Positions 1 to 6,177 of a stretch of 11,439 nucleotides of DNA are shown piece after piece (the first letter of the stretch is position 1; every line of letters begins with the position of its first letter). Origin of the DNA: an uncultured Synergistales bacterium (lineage in GTDB: Bacteria; Synergistota; Synergistia; Synergistales; Aminobacteriaceae); contig CAJOGG010000132.1 in NCBI GenBank assembly GCA_905234205.1, positions 1 to 11,439 of the forward strand. The letters run 5' to 3'. A program made the translations under genes and the position numbers. The notes below the pieces were generated by a model that had not been told where the DNA came from, searched no databases, and worked only from the letters and a program-made list of their open reading frames with translations.

Positions 1-216
1 GGCTTCGGGAGTTTTGACGGTGTATTCACGATTGAGAGTGCTACACATTCTATAGGCAACGGATACACAACAAGCCTTAAACTTAGCATGGGTAAGGAGT
101 CCAAGAAAGCTAAGAAGTCCAAAAAACGCGCGGCTTCGAAGAAATCCAAAGGAAGTAGTGAGCCTATGAACGTTTATATGGGCGAAAGTGTGGTGTTAAT
201 TCCTCCAACAAAATGA
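1..216 (+). CDS. Phage late control D / gpD-like tail hub protein, C-terminal end (partial)
   Basis: Open from the first base in frame 1 to a TGA at 214-216; 71 codons are visible and the start lies outside the window. The visible part begins GFGSFDGVFTIESATHSIG and continues into GYTTSLKLSMG, the pattern that closes the last domain of P2 gpD-type proteins, which form the hub of the contractile-tail baseplate and hold the spike. After it comes a very lysine/serine-rich stretch (about residues 31-57) and then a short hydrophobic end around VYMGESVVLIPP. The stop overlaps the start of the gpV-like gene as ATGA, so the two are translationally coupled, which fits hub and spike being made together. 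The family call rests on a short fragment plus the neighbouring genes. Confidence 0.75.
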   Translation, partial: GFGSFDGVFTIESATHSIGNGYTTSLKLSMGKESKKAKKSKKRAASKKSKGSSEPMNVYMGESVVLIPPTK

Positions 217-659
217 ACAATAACGAAGCATCAGGGGTTAATCGTTTTGGTTACGTGTCAGACTACGACCCCAAGCGACATATGGCACGAGTACATTTTC
301 CAGATAAGGGCGATTTAGTTTCTGACTGGTTGCCCGTGGCTATTCCAAACTCAAAGAAGAACAAGGACGAGTGCCACCTAGATATAGGCGAGCATGTATT
401 TTGCTCAATGTTAGGGAATGGCCTTGAGGCTGGTGTTGTGCTTTGCTCAATCTACGACGACGAGAACAAACCGCCTACTGGTAATCAGGATATACGAACA
501 GTACACTTTGAGGACGGGACGGAAATTTCCTACGATCGCAAGAAACACAAACTGACTATCAGTTGCGTAGGAGACATTGAGATTCTGGCTTCGGGCGATA
601 TTAGCGTAACATCAGGCGGAAATATGACCAATATAGCCGCAAGAATTGACTTAAATTAA
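213..659 (+). CDS. Phage baseplate assembly protein V (gpV-like spike)
   Basis: A 148-residue protein that would form the trimeric central spike of the baseplate and pierce the outer envelope. Residues ~10-85 look like the OB-fold of the gpV/gp45 family: FGYVSDYDPKRHMARVHFP, then DWLPVAIPNSKKNKDE, then GEHVFCSMLGNGLEAGVVL. From about residue 92 short alternating beta stretches (TVHFEDGTEISYDRKKHKL, then IEILASGDISVTSGGNM) fit the beginning of the beta-helical needle, which is short here. The length is shorter than P2 gpV (~211 residues) and a separate PAAR tip follows. The start ATG overlaps the gpD stop; the stop overlaps the ATG of a tiny ORF (TAATG). In the ancestral order PAAR probably followed directly; today the oppositely oriented hicAB pair lies between them. 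Confidence 0.88.
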   Translation: MNNNEASGVNRFGYVSDYDPKRHMARVHFPDKGDLVSDWLPVAIPNSKKNKDECHLDIGEHVFCSMLGNGLEAGVVLCSIYDDENKPPTGNQDIRTVHFEDGTEISYDRKKHKLTISCVGDIEILASGDISVTSGGNMTNIAARIDLN

Positions 660-690
660 TGGAGAATTGTCAGCGAGAGGAATTAAGAAA

Positions 691-725
691 CCAGCGACCT
701 AATGATACAGCCGCTGGAATTGTTG
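691..725 (-). terminator. Possible intrinsic terminator downstream of hicAB
   Basis: Read on the minus strand just past the hicB stop, CCAGCG and CGCTGG (forward positions 691-696 and 712-717) form a 6-bp perfect stem around a 15-base loop, followed by TTTCTTAATT. The stem is short, the loop is large and the T tract is broken, so termination would be weak. The position is right for ending an antisense transcript before it enters gpV. Confidence 0.3.
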
Positions 726-729
726 AGAA

Positions 730-1176
730 TTAAGCTAATTGTTTTGACTTGTAATGACGACGTTTGATTTCGCGCTTTATACCAAGTTTGTCCATGAGTG
801 CATCTTGTAACGTTTGCGAGAAGTTAATATCAGCCTCACGCCCTGCTGTTAGAAGCCACTGAGGTAACGTAACAGTTTTATTCATAGCTTTATTGTTGAT
901 TGAATCTCGTACACGTGGCATAAACACATCAACAAGTACAACAGCTTGATTAGCTTCGTGTTTAATATTCAGAATATCCGATGGTTCAGGAATAGGATCA
1001 CCGTCTTCTTCCATACTGAAAAGGTGTAGTCCCATTGCCTCACGGGCGTTATGGATAGCTTCTGCAGTAGAGAAAGCGCAGGGCAAACAACCTGGTAAAT
1101 CTGGAAAATCAATACTGATACCATCATCATCATAACTGAATATAGCTGGGTAAATGTATGTATCTTGTTTTTGCAT
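730..1176 (-). CDS. hicB: HicB-type antitoxin
   Basis: A 148-residue protein, antitoxin of the HicAB module: it neutralises the HicA ribonuclease by direct binding and usually represses its own operon. Residues ~7-60 match the HicB partial RNase H-like fold (YIYPAIFSYDDDGISIDFPDLPG, then AIHNAREAMGLHLFSMEEDG, then IPEPS). Residues ~99-134 (KTVTLPQWLLTAGREADINF, then SQTLQDALMDKLGI) read as a ribbon-helix-helix DNA-binding domain, making this the RHH class of HicB. The end is strongly basic (KREIKRRHYKSK). It lies 44 bp downstream of hicA, the usual toxin-first order. AAGGAG sits about 11 bases before the ATG. The gene runs against the tail operon. The fold appears intact, so an active antitoxin is likely. 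Confidence 0.9.
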   Translation of the reverse strand: MQKQDTYIYPAIFSYDDDGISIDFPDLPGCLPCAFSTAEAIHNAREAMGLHLFSMEEDGDPIPEPSDILNIKHEANQAVVLVDVFMPRVRDSINNKAMNKTVTLPQWLLTAGREADINFSQTLQDALMDKLGIKREIKRRHYKSKQLA

Positions 1177-1220
1177 AACGTTTATAACTCCTTCAGTAAG
1201 TTTTGTAAAAGGCGAGCCTT

Positions 1221-1427
1221 TTATTTCAGACCCGCTTGCTTTAAAATTGAATTTACTGTTCCTTTGGGGACGTTTTTCACAGGATGCGTGATTGTTACTT
1301 TACCTTTTTTGCTCTCATGCACGAAGTGGAAATGATCCCCGTCTGATTCTTTGAGTTTCCAGCCATCCGCTTCGATGATTTTTATCAATTCTCTTGAGGA
1401 GTAGCTTCTGACTGGTATTTTATTCAT
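1221..1427 (-). CDS. hicA: HicA-type mRNA interferase toxin
   Basis: A 68-residue toxin of the HicA family, a double-stranded RNA-binding-fold ribonuclease that cuts mRNA independently of the ribosome. Seen: SSRELIKIIEADGWKLKESD, then GDHFHFVH with the expected catalytic histidine (His32 in this numbering), then KVTITHPVK and a helix ending in SILKQAGLK, the family ending. A GTG three codons further upstream is also in frame, but it lies inside the ribosome site AGAGGTG (1434-1440); the ATG at 1427 is 6 bases downstream of that site and is the better start. It is followed by hicB, so the toxin is first in the operon. Length and key residues are normal, so the toxin is probably functional. Confidence 0.9.
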   Translation of the reverse strand: MNKIPVRSYSSRELIKIIEADGWKLKESDGDHFHFVHESKKGKVTITHPVKNVPKGTVNSILKQAGLK

Positions 1428-1459
1428 GAACTTCACCTCTTTCTTTATTGAATAATGAT

Positions 1460-1487
1460 ATTATAGCACATGTTTTATATTTGTCAA
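1460..1487 (-). promoter_or_regulatory. hicAB promoter, near-perfect sigma-70 type
   Basis: On the minus strand there is a perfect TTGACA (forward 1482-1487), a 16-bp spacer and a perfect TATAAT (forward 1460-1465), preceded by TG one base before the -10 box (extended -10, TGCTATAAT). The -10 box lies about 33 bp upstream of the hicA ATG. It is the strongest promoter I see in the window and gives the toxin-antitoxin pair expression independent of phage late transcription. HicB operator sites commonly overlap such promoters; the 11-base palindrome TATAATTTATA at 1490-1500 lies just upstream of the -35 box and is a candidate. Confidence 0.8.
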
Positions 1488-1518
1488 CATATAATTTATA
1501 AATAAAGGTAGTGATTTT

Positions 1519-1821
1519 ATGTCAGCAGCAGCTAGATTAGGTGATTCATGTTCAGGGCATGAATGTTTTCCGCCGCGATCATGCACTTCAGGAAGTCCAA
1601 ACGTTTTTGTAAATGGTAAACCGTGGCATAGACAAGGCGATTCATGGGCCGTTCACACGTGTACACACCCTAAAGTACCTCATGGAAGTCATGGAAGTTC
1701 ATTAGCGTCTGGAAGCTCTACAGTGTTCGTTAATGGTATGCAGGCCGGAAGAGTCGGCGATCCAGTCGCGTGTGGCTCAAGCGTTGCAAGTGGAAGCGAA
1801 AATGTCTTTGCAGGAGGTTAA
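1519..1821 (+). CDS. PAAR-domain spike tip protein
   Basis: A 100-residue PAAR protein, the sharp metal-bound cone capping the spike of contractile tails. The family signature appears as AARLGD at residues 4-9. The chain is an internal repeat: GSPNVFVNGKPWHRQGD (25-41), GSSTVFVNGMQAGRVGD (65-81) and GSENVFAGG (92-100). Cys and His residues are concentrated between the repeats (C11, H14, H46, C48, H50, C85) and probably bind the zinc or iron ion at the tip; exact ligands are inferred. There is no C-terminal extension, so no effector domain is attached. The ribosome site is a weak AAAGG about 9 bases before the ATG. Its own last codons contain AGGAGG, the ribosome site of the gpU-like gene. Confidence 0.92.
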   Translation: MSAAARLGDSCSGHECFPPRSCTSGSPNVFVNGKPWHRQGDSWAVHTCTHPKVPHGSHGSSLASGSSTVFVNGMQAGRVGDPVACGSSVASGSENVFAGG

Positions 1822-1824
1822 TAA

Positions 1825-2253
1825 ATGGCAGTAGGTTCATTAGGAGAAATTGTCTTTGAGGTTTCAGAAGACTACATACGAACTTTCAGTGACTTTCAAT
1901 TACAACGAACAGCAAAATACACAGAACATTCTATCGCAGGCCGTAAAGGGTTATTAGAGTTCACGGGCTTCGGAGCTTCTACTGCAAGCCTCAAAATTCG
2001 ACTTGACGCAAATTTAGGAGTCAATCCTCACAAAGAACTTGAAACGCTCTGGAAAATGTTCAACGCGCATGAAGCTGTCCCGTTTATTCTGAATGGCGAA
2101 ATTATAGGCGACAACTTGTGGGTAATTGAAAGTCTCGATGAAAGTTATGACATTATCGACAATACAGGGCTTGTGATCGCACTGGACGTGTCATTGAAGC
2201 TCAAAGAGTACATAGAAATTGATGAAGAAAGCGAAAAAGTAAATGGATATTGA
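1825..2253 (+). CDS. Phage tail protein U (P2 gpU-like)
   Basis: A 142-residue protein resembling the P2 gpU family: an LGEIVFEVS opening, FSDFQLQRTAKYTEHS, a GLLEFTGFGASTASLKIRLD beta segment, a helix with HKELETLWKMFNAHE, then NLWVIESLDESYDIIDN and a final ALDVSLKLKEY strand. gpU is a small tail completion/terminator-type protein. The ATG follows the PAAR stop by 3 bases, with AGGAGG about 7 bases upstream. Its last 11 bases overlap the gpW-like gene. In P2 the U gene sits with T and D upstream of the baseplate genes, whereas here it lies between PAAR and gpW, an unusual place relative to P2. Confidence 0.78.
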   Translation: MAVGSLGEIVFEVSEDYIRTFSDFQLQRTAKYTEHSIAGRKGLLEFTGFGASTASLKIRLDANLGVNPHKELETLWKMFNAHEAVPFILNGEIIGDNLWVIESLDESYDIIDNTGLVIALDVSLKLKEYIEIDEESEKVNGY

Positions 2254-2548
2254 TATTTTAGCAACTGACTTAACCAACATAAATTTTGCTCCGTCAACGT
2301 TAGAAGAGGATATTATTCAGAACGTCAAAACCATATGCACAACCCCGAAATATTCCGTGCCTTTGGATCGAGAGTTTGGAGTAGACACTGAAGCACTTGA
2401 CCGGCCAACACCAAAAGCTATGGCATTAATACGTGCTGAACTTGTACAGGCCATCAGAAAATATGAACCACGCTGCAAAGTTAAACGAGTCGATTTTGAC
2501 GGAGATATTAACGGAAAATTATCAGTACTAGTGAGGATTTCTATATGA
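2243..2548 (+). CDS. Baseplate wedge protein W (gpW/gp25-like)
   Basis: A 101-residue protein of the T4 gp25/P2 gpW family, which forms the wedge core joining the baseplate to the sheath and nucleates sheath assembly. The hallmark EPR motif is at residues 75-77 (RKYEPRCKV), preceded by the typical helix AMALIRAELVQAI and by the KYSVPLDREFGVD segment where the family has its conserved loop. The start overlaps the gpU-like gene by 11 bases and the stop overlaps gpJ as ATGA, both typical of coupled translation. Length is normal for the family. Confidence 0.92.
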   Translation: MDIDILATDLTNINFAPSTLEEDIIQNVKTICTTPKYSVPLDREFGVDTEALDRPTPKAMALIRAELVQAIRKYEPRCKVKRVDFDGDINGKLSVLVRISI

Positions 2549-3693
2549 AGAGTGATTTATTCCCTGCGTTGGAAGATATTGTCTTTGCCGAAAAAACTCC
2601 GGAGGACATTGAACGCGAAATTATAAATACATACGAAAATTTATCGGGACGTACTTTAGCGCGAGGCGATCCTGTCAGGCTATTTCTTGAAACTATAATC
2701 TTAATCATAATTCATCAACGTAGCTTAATAGATTATTCGGCCAAGCAGAATTTATTGGCTTATGCTGAAGGTGAACACCTTGACCATTTAGGAGCTTTGT
2801 TGGAAGTTGTGCGTTTACCAGCCTCAAAAGCTACAACGACTTTATCATTTACGTTATCAGAAACACAAGAGAACTCTGTTATCATTCCAGAAGGTACACG
2901 CGTAACTCCTGACGGCACAATTTTATTCGCAACAACCGAAATTTTAGAGATACCAGCGGGAGAAAAAATTGGACTCGTTTACGCAGAATGTACGGAAGCA
3001 GGAGAGATTGGCAACGGATTTTTGGCCGGACAAATTAAACGATTAGTTGACCCGTTCCCATATGAAATGAGCGTTCAGAATATAACAGTTAGCCATGACG
3101 GTTCAGACATAGAGAACGACGAAAATTTCCGTGAAAGGATTCAGATTGCTACCGAAAGTTTCAGTGTAGCTGGGCCAAGTGGTGCATACAAATATTACGC
3201 AATGTCAGCTCATCAGGATATTATTGACGTAGCAACTAATGAATTTGATGCTGCTTATCTTATAGAGACAGCAGGCCGAGTCAATATCTATATCCTCATG
3301 AAGGACGGTGAATTACCTAGTGAGGAAATTTTGGCAAAAGTTTTAGAGATATGCAACGCTGATGACGTTAGACCATTGACCGATTATATAACGGTAAATG
3401 CGCCGGGGATAATGAATTATGATCTCAACGTGAGATATTTTATTGACAGGGCAAAAGCTACACAATCAACGCAAATTCAGGAAGCTGTAGAGAATGCAAT
3501 CAACGACTGGATAAAATGGGAACGTTCAAAGCTTGGGCGTGACCTTAATCCGTCAGAGTTAAATCGCAGAATCCTTAACGCAGGAGCTAAACGAGCAGAG
3601 ATTATTTCGCCGGAATTTCAGACTCTCTTGTACAACACAATCGCTATTCCTTCGACAACAACAATAATTTTCGGAGGACTGGAAGATGGCTAA
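2545..3693 (+). CDS. Baseplate J-like protein (gpJ)
   Basis: A 382-residue baseplate wedge protein of the gpJ/gp6 family, forming the ring around the hub. The N-terminal helical part (EREIINTYENLSGRTLARGD) and AEGEHLDHLGALLEVVRLPA, then VIIPEGTRVTPDGTILFATT and GEIGNGFLAGQI with VDPFPYEMSVQN, follow the order seen in the family. Next comes NFRERIQIATESFSVAGPSG with AYKYYAMSAH, the most conserved block. The C-terminal part contains the long helix EAVENAINDWIKWERSKLG and DLNPSELNRRILNAG. It overlaps gpW by 4 bases and gpI by 8. Length and order are normal and no lesion is seen. Confidence 0.94.
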   Translation: MKSDLFPALEDIVFAEKTPEDIEREIINTYENLSGRTLARGDPVRLFLETIILIIIHQRSLIDYSAKQNLLAYAEGEHLDHLGALLEVVRLPASKATTTLSFTLSETQENSVIIPEGTRVTPDGTILFATTEILEIPAGEKIGLVYAECTEAGEIGNGFLAGQIKRLVDPFPYEMSVQNITVSHDGSDIENDENFRERIQIATESFSVAGPSGAYKYYAMSAHQDIIDVATNEFDAAYLIETAGRVNIYILMKDGELPSEEILAKVLEICNADDVRPLTDYITVNAPGIMNYDLNVRYFIDRAKATQSTQIQEAVENAINDWIKWERSKLGRDLNPSELNRRILNAGAKRAEIISPEFQTLLYNTIAIPSTTTIIFGGLEDG

Positions 3694-4867
3694 GACTATT
3701 GAGAAAATTTCACTTGCTGACGTAATTCCAAACTCAATAGCTCACGATAAGAACGTACAAGCACTGACAGCGGCAATAGATCCGCAATTAAATGAAATTT
3801 CCAAGAGTATCAAGGAGACTTTTATTTTCTCGAGACTCGATAGTTTGCCCGAAAACGTAATTGATTTATTGGCATGGCAATGGCATGTGGATTTTTATGA
3901 GCCTGCACTACCTATTGAGACTAAACGGGAGCTTGTGCGCGATTCGATTAAATGGCACAGGAAAAAGGGTACAAAAGCAGCAGTTGAGGCCGCACTTAGA
4001 AAACTAGGTTTTATACCGACGATTAAAGAATGGTTCGAGCCGGAAATGCAAACAGCTCCTTACACATTCAGCGTCAGGGGATATTACGAGAAAGACCATG
4101 TGAACGTAGACTTTCTGGGAGAAAAAACAGAAGAGATTTTACTGCGCGTGATCACTGGAACAATGCCAGCTCGTTCCCGATTAGTCAATTTAACAGTTGC
4201 GCCGATTCCTATGGATATGAGTAAGCATATTTGCTACTGGGATTTATGCGACTGGGAACACATCGAGATCAAAAATTACGACTGGGGATTCTTTGAAGTT
4301 ACACCGTCTATTGTGGTCGATGCACGTTCAGAATTTTTTCGCGCCCTTAACATTGATAGCGATATACAGTTTCTCGACACGTCAACTTGGGGCGGCGTTC
4401 CTCTGGAAAGAGACTTTAGCAGAGGAATTTTTGCTGAACTTAATCGCAACTACACAACAACATGGAATATTCCCTACGGTTGGGGCTTTTTCCCGTGGAG
4501 TGATTCGGAACGTTATTCACGAGAATTTCACGAGATCACACACAGAGATTACGACTTAGATTTTGACATAAAGGACGCTTCGCTAGGCTCAATTTATTTC
4601 ATCGGGTTCACTGCGAGATTACAGCCTTATTGGGATTTTCGACCATGGGCTAAAAATATCACGTGGGGACACAACATGGGAATTCCTCATATGTTACCTG
4701 GTCAACAGTCAGATTTTAAGGCAGACGTTCAATGGACACGAGCAGATGCTCCCCGAGCAAAATGGAGTAAACACAGAACTTGGGGAAATGGCAATTGGCG
4801 TTACGCTCCTACTGTCGGCGGTGCTTGTGAGGGCGGAAATTGGAAATACGAGGAGGAAATTGCGTAA
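3686..4867 (+). CDS. Phage tail protein I (gpI) with long Trp-rich C-terminal extension
   Basis: A 393-residue protein. Residues 1 to ~175 are a normal gpI: IPNSIAHDKNVQALTAAIDP, SRLDSLPENVIDLLAWQWHV, ETKRELVRDSIKWHRKKGT and KAAVEAALRKLGF, then TMPARSRLVNLTVAP. gpI of P2 (176 residues) sits at the baseplate edge and connects to the tail fibre. Residues ~180-393 are an extension that I do not recognise: about 15 tryptophans with many W-x-F and W-G motifs (CYWDLCDWEH, YDWGFF, IPYGWGFFPW, YWDFRPWAKNITWGH, HRTWGNGNWRY). The aromatic pattern suggests short beta repeats and possibly a fibre-docking or carbohydrate-binding surface; this is inference. The stop TAA is directly followed by the ATG of the next gene. 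Confidence 0.88.
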   Translation: MAKTIEKISLADVIPNSIAHDKNVQALTAAIDPQLNEISKSIKETFIFSRLDSLPENVIDLLAWQWHVDFYEPALPIETKRELVRDSIKWHRKKGTKAAVEAALRKLGFIPTIKEWFEPEMQTAPYTFSVRGYYEKDHVNVDFLGEKTEEILLRVITGTMPARSRLVNLTVAPIPMDMSKHICYWDLCDWEHIEIKNYDWGFFEVTPSIVVDARSEFFRALNIDSDIQFLDTSTWGGVPLERDFSRGIFAELNRNYTTTWNIPYGWGFFPWSDSERYSREFHEITHRDYDLDFDIKDASLGSIYFIGFTARLQPYWDFRPWAKNITWGHNMGIPHMLPGQQSDFKADVQWTRADAPRAKWSKHRTWGNGNWRYAPTVGGACEGGNWKYEEEIA

Positions 4868-5356
4868 ATGGCTGTATTAACTTATTCAGCACGAACTATC
4901 TTGGCTCAATATATATTATCGAAAAAATTACACCTGGCCATCGGAACTGGCAAAGAATCTTGGGACACAAAGCTAGAGCCACCTGAATATGAAGCTACAA
5001 AATTAATTAATGAGGTCGGGCGAAAAACTTTGACGCGTTCATTCTTTGTTAATGAGAACGATCACGGAGAAATTGACATGCCCAACGGACGGAGATTTTC
5101 ATACTCTGAATCGCCTACAAGATTAATTTATCTGCACTTCATGTTCAATTATGGCGAGGGTATTGCAGTCCCGATTCGTGAAGTCGGAGTTTTTGCAGAT
5201 ACACGAGTCAAGGCCGGATTACCTGAAACTCAAAGCTACTTCACTCCGGATCAGATTCAGAGCCCAGGCACGTTGATAGCTCTGGAAAATTTAGACACAG
5301 CAGACGTATTCACGCCAAATAAGAAAGGTAGCTACGGAACAGTTTTGACAATTTAA
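4868..5356 (+). CDS. Conserved tail/baseplate protein, probable fibre-region component
   Basis: A 162-residue protein beginning immediately after the gpI stop, with GAGGAGG about 13 bases upstream. It has an N-terminal helix (TILAQYILSKKLHLAIGTG), then EVGRKTLTRSFFVNENDHGE, PTRLIYLHFMFNYGEGIAVP, IREVGVFADT and a C-terminal GSYGTVLTI. The AIGTG near the start and the IREVGVF motif recall the N-terminal attachment domain of P2 gpH-type fibres (DUF3751-like), where a small beta domain docks fibres on the baseplate. I cannot assign a family with certainty. The place directly after gpI is where P2-like phages encode gene H, but a long fibre shaft is missing from this protein; the shaft may be supplied by the downstream fibre genes. 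Confidence 0.65.
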   Translation: MAVLTYSARTILAQYILSKKLHLAIGTGKESWDTKLEPPEYEATKLINEVGRKTLTRSFFVNENDHGEIDMPNGRRFSYSESPTRLIYLHFMFNYGEGIAVPIREVGVFADTRVKAGLPETQSYFTPDQIQSPGTLIALENLDTADVFTPNKKGSYGTVLTI

Positions 5357-5375
5357 TGTGCATATGAGATAAAAT
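5345..5375 (+). promoter_or_regulatory. Possible promoter for the accessory gene pair
   Basis: A perfect TTGACA (5345-5350) lies in the last codons of the upstream tail gene. Possible -10 boxes are GATAAA (5368-5373, 17-bp spacer, 4 of 6 matches) or TAAAAT (5370-5375, 19-bp spacer, 5 of 6 matches). Either would start a transcript about 20 bases before the next gene. One of its two elements is imperfect in spacing or sequence, so the call is tentative. Confidence 0.4.
5361..5369 (+). repeat. Left copy of 9-bp direct repeat flanking the accessory pair
   Basis: CATATGAGA here recurs at 6123-6131 beyond the gene pair. In addition GATAAAAT (5368-5375) recurs inverted as ATTTTATC (6081-6088). A possible insertion footprint, but 9 AT-rich bases may also coincide by chance. 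Confidence 0.3.
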
Positions 5376-5402
5376 AGCCAATGTTCTAAATTAAGTGAGG
5401 CT

Positions 5403-5756
5403 ATGAAAATGATTAAACTTTATTCAGGTAATCACGAAATTTTATATTCTGGTGTAGCGTTGACTTTCTCAGAGTATGATGGATTTAAATTTGATATTGT
5501 TTTAGCTGATAATTTCTGTATTCACTTATCATTAGACATAGAGGAAGATAACGGTGAGCGTGATTTAATAAAACAAGAGAATGGAAATGACGTACACATT
5601 ACATGTCGAAATTTTGGCATTGGAGCAGGGACTGTTATCCCTATGCATATTGCAAAATTTGCTGATAAGAATGTCTATTTTCATTTCGCTATTGAGAGTG
5701 TACTATCTGATAATAAAGTTTATAGCCTTACATATACCATCTTTGTTGGAGACTAA
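5403..5756 (+). CDS. Small accessory (moron-like) protein, function unknown
   Basis: A 117-residue predicted soluble, beta-rich protein: LYSGNHEILYSGVALTFSEY, KFDIVLADNFCIHLSLDIEE, NDVHITCRNFGIGAGTVIPM, KNVYFHFAIESV and YSLTYTIFVGD. There is no signal peptide, membrane segment or coiled coil. From memory it resembles small proteins of the DUF6864 type, found as accessory genes without known function; I could not check this. The ribosome site is AAGTGAGG, 4-5 bases before the ATG at 5403; a second ATG two codons in is less likely. Its codons look AT-richer than those of the flanking tail genes. It is followed without a gap by a small membrane-protein gene, and the pair is bounded by a possible promoter and a good terminator, so it is likely not a tail part. 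Confidence 0.6.
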   Translation: MKMIKLYSGNHEILYSGVALTFSEYDGFKFDIVLADNFCIHLSLDIEEDNGERDLIKQENGNDVHITCRNFGIGAGTVIPMHIAKFADKNVYFHFAIESVLSDNKVYSLTYTIFVGD

Positions 5757-6080
5757 ATGATCGACAATAAGATAACTAGTAAAGACACATTAGCCGCGTT
5801 GACAGAAACGACGTTTTTGAGCAAGTTAACAGAGAAAAATCAACGTGTAGCTATCGATACCCTAAGAGACGTTCGCACAAGGGAACAGGAGGGTGGCATG
5901 TTAGGAAAACTATTCGGAACAAACAAAACTAACGTTTCTATATATGTTGCTGCTATCTTATGCATTCTTCTACTCATAGTAGGTGTTTGCGTGGGCGACA
6001 AGGAAATCTGGGATAAAATTTTCACAATCTTAGCTGCTGTATTCGGATATATTTTTGGCATAACTCAGAAAGATAATTAG
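5757..6080 (+). CDS. Small two-helix membrane protein of the accessory pair
   Basis: A 107-residue protein whose ATG immediately follows the stop of the previous gene, with GGAG five bases upstream. The first ~55 residues are polar and probably helical (SKDTLAALTETTFLSKLTEK, then RVAIDTLRDVRTREQ). Two hydrophobic segments follow, about residues 59-79 (VSIYVAAILCILLLIVGVCV) and 85-102 (WDKIFTILAAVFGYIFGI), separated by a short charged turn, with a short polar end. This is the layout of small accessory membrane proteins found with phage and defence cassettes. Two close membrane helices would also fit a holin, but there is no endolysin next to it. A role in superinfection exclusion or as a partner of the preceding protein is only conjecture. 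Confidence 0.65.
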   Translation: MIDNKITSKDTLAALTETTFLSKLTEKNQRVAIDTLRDVRTREQEGGMLGKLFGTNKTNVSIYVAAILCILLLIVGVCVGDKEIWDKIFTILAAVFGYIFGITQKDN

Positions 6081-6116
6081 ATTTTATCCTTAAACACTAT
6101 GCGCGGCACAAAGCAA

Positions 6117-6146
6117 GGCTCTCATATGAGAGTCTTATTTTTGTTT
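6117..6146 (+). terminator. Intrinsic terminator after the accessory pair
   Basis: GGCTCTC (6117-6123) pairs with GAGAGTC (6128-6134) with one G-T wobble around a small ATAT loop, directly followed by TTATTTTTGTTT. This is a good Rho-independent terminator on the + strand. It sits between the small membrane-protein gene and the DUF4815-like gene, so late tail transcription must read through it or be antiterminated to reach the fibre genes. Confidence 0.65.
6123..6131 (+). repeat. Right copy of 9-bp direct repeat flanking the accessory pair
   Basis: CATATGAGA, identical to 5361-5369. This copy lies inside the terminator hairpin. Joining the two copies would bring the DUF4815-like gene's ribosome site about 40 bases behind the 162-residue tail gene. 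Confidence 0.3.
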
Positions 6147-6160
6147 GTAGAAAAAAATGT

Positions 6161-6177
6161 AGGAGGTGAAAATTTTG
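6161..6177 (+). promoter_or_regulatory. Strong ribosome binding site with a TTG that is out of frame with the gene behind it
   Basis: AGGAGGTG (6161-6168) is an excellent Shine-Dalgarno site, 6 bases before TTG (6175-6177). That TTG opens only five codons (TTG ACA GCG GAC GAT, then TAA at 6190-6192). The conserved coding frame behind it is shifted by one base. No other start in the correct frame lies at a proper distance from this site. Confidence 0.65.

Noticed and set aside
1428..1436. GTG start for hicA three codons upstream
   Set aside because: The GTG is part of the ribosome site AGAGGTG itself; the ATG at 1427 has the proper spacing.
1467..1500. Possible + strand promoter before PAAR (TATAAT at 1490-1495)
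   Set aside because: No acceptable -35 box at the proper distance (CACATG at 1467-1472). The TATAAT belongs to an AT palindrome next to the hicAB -35 box.
4030..4559. Two small + strand ORFs inside gpI and other antisense ORFs inside the fibre genes
   Set aside because: They lie wholly within well-supported genes, lack ribosome sites and have low-complexity or shadow-like composition.
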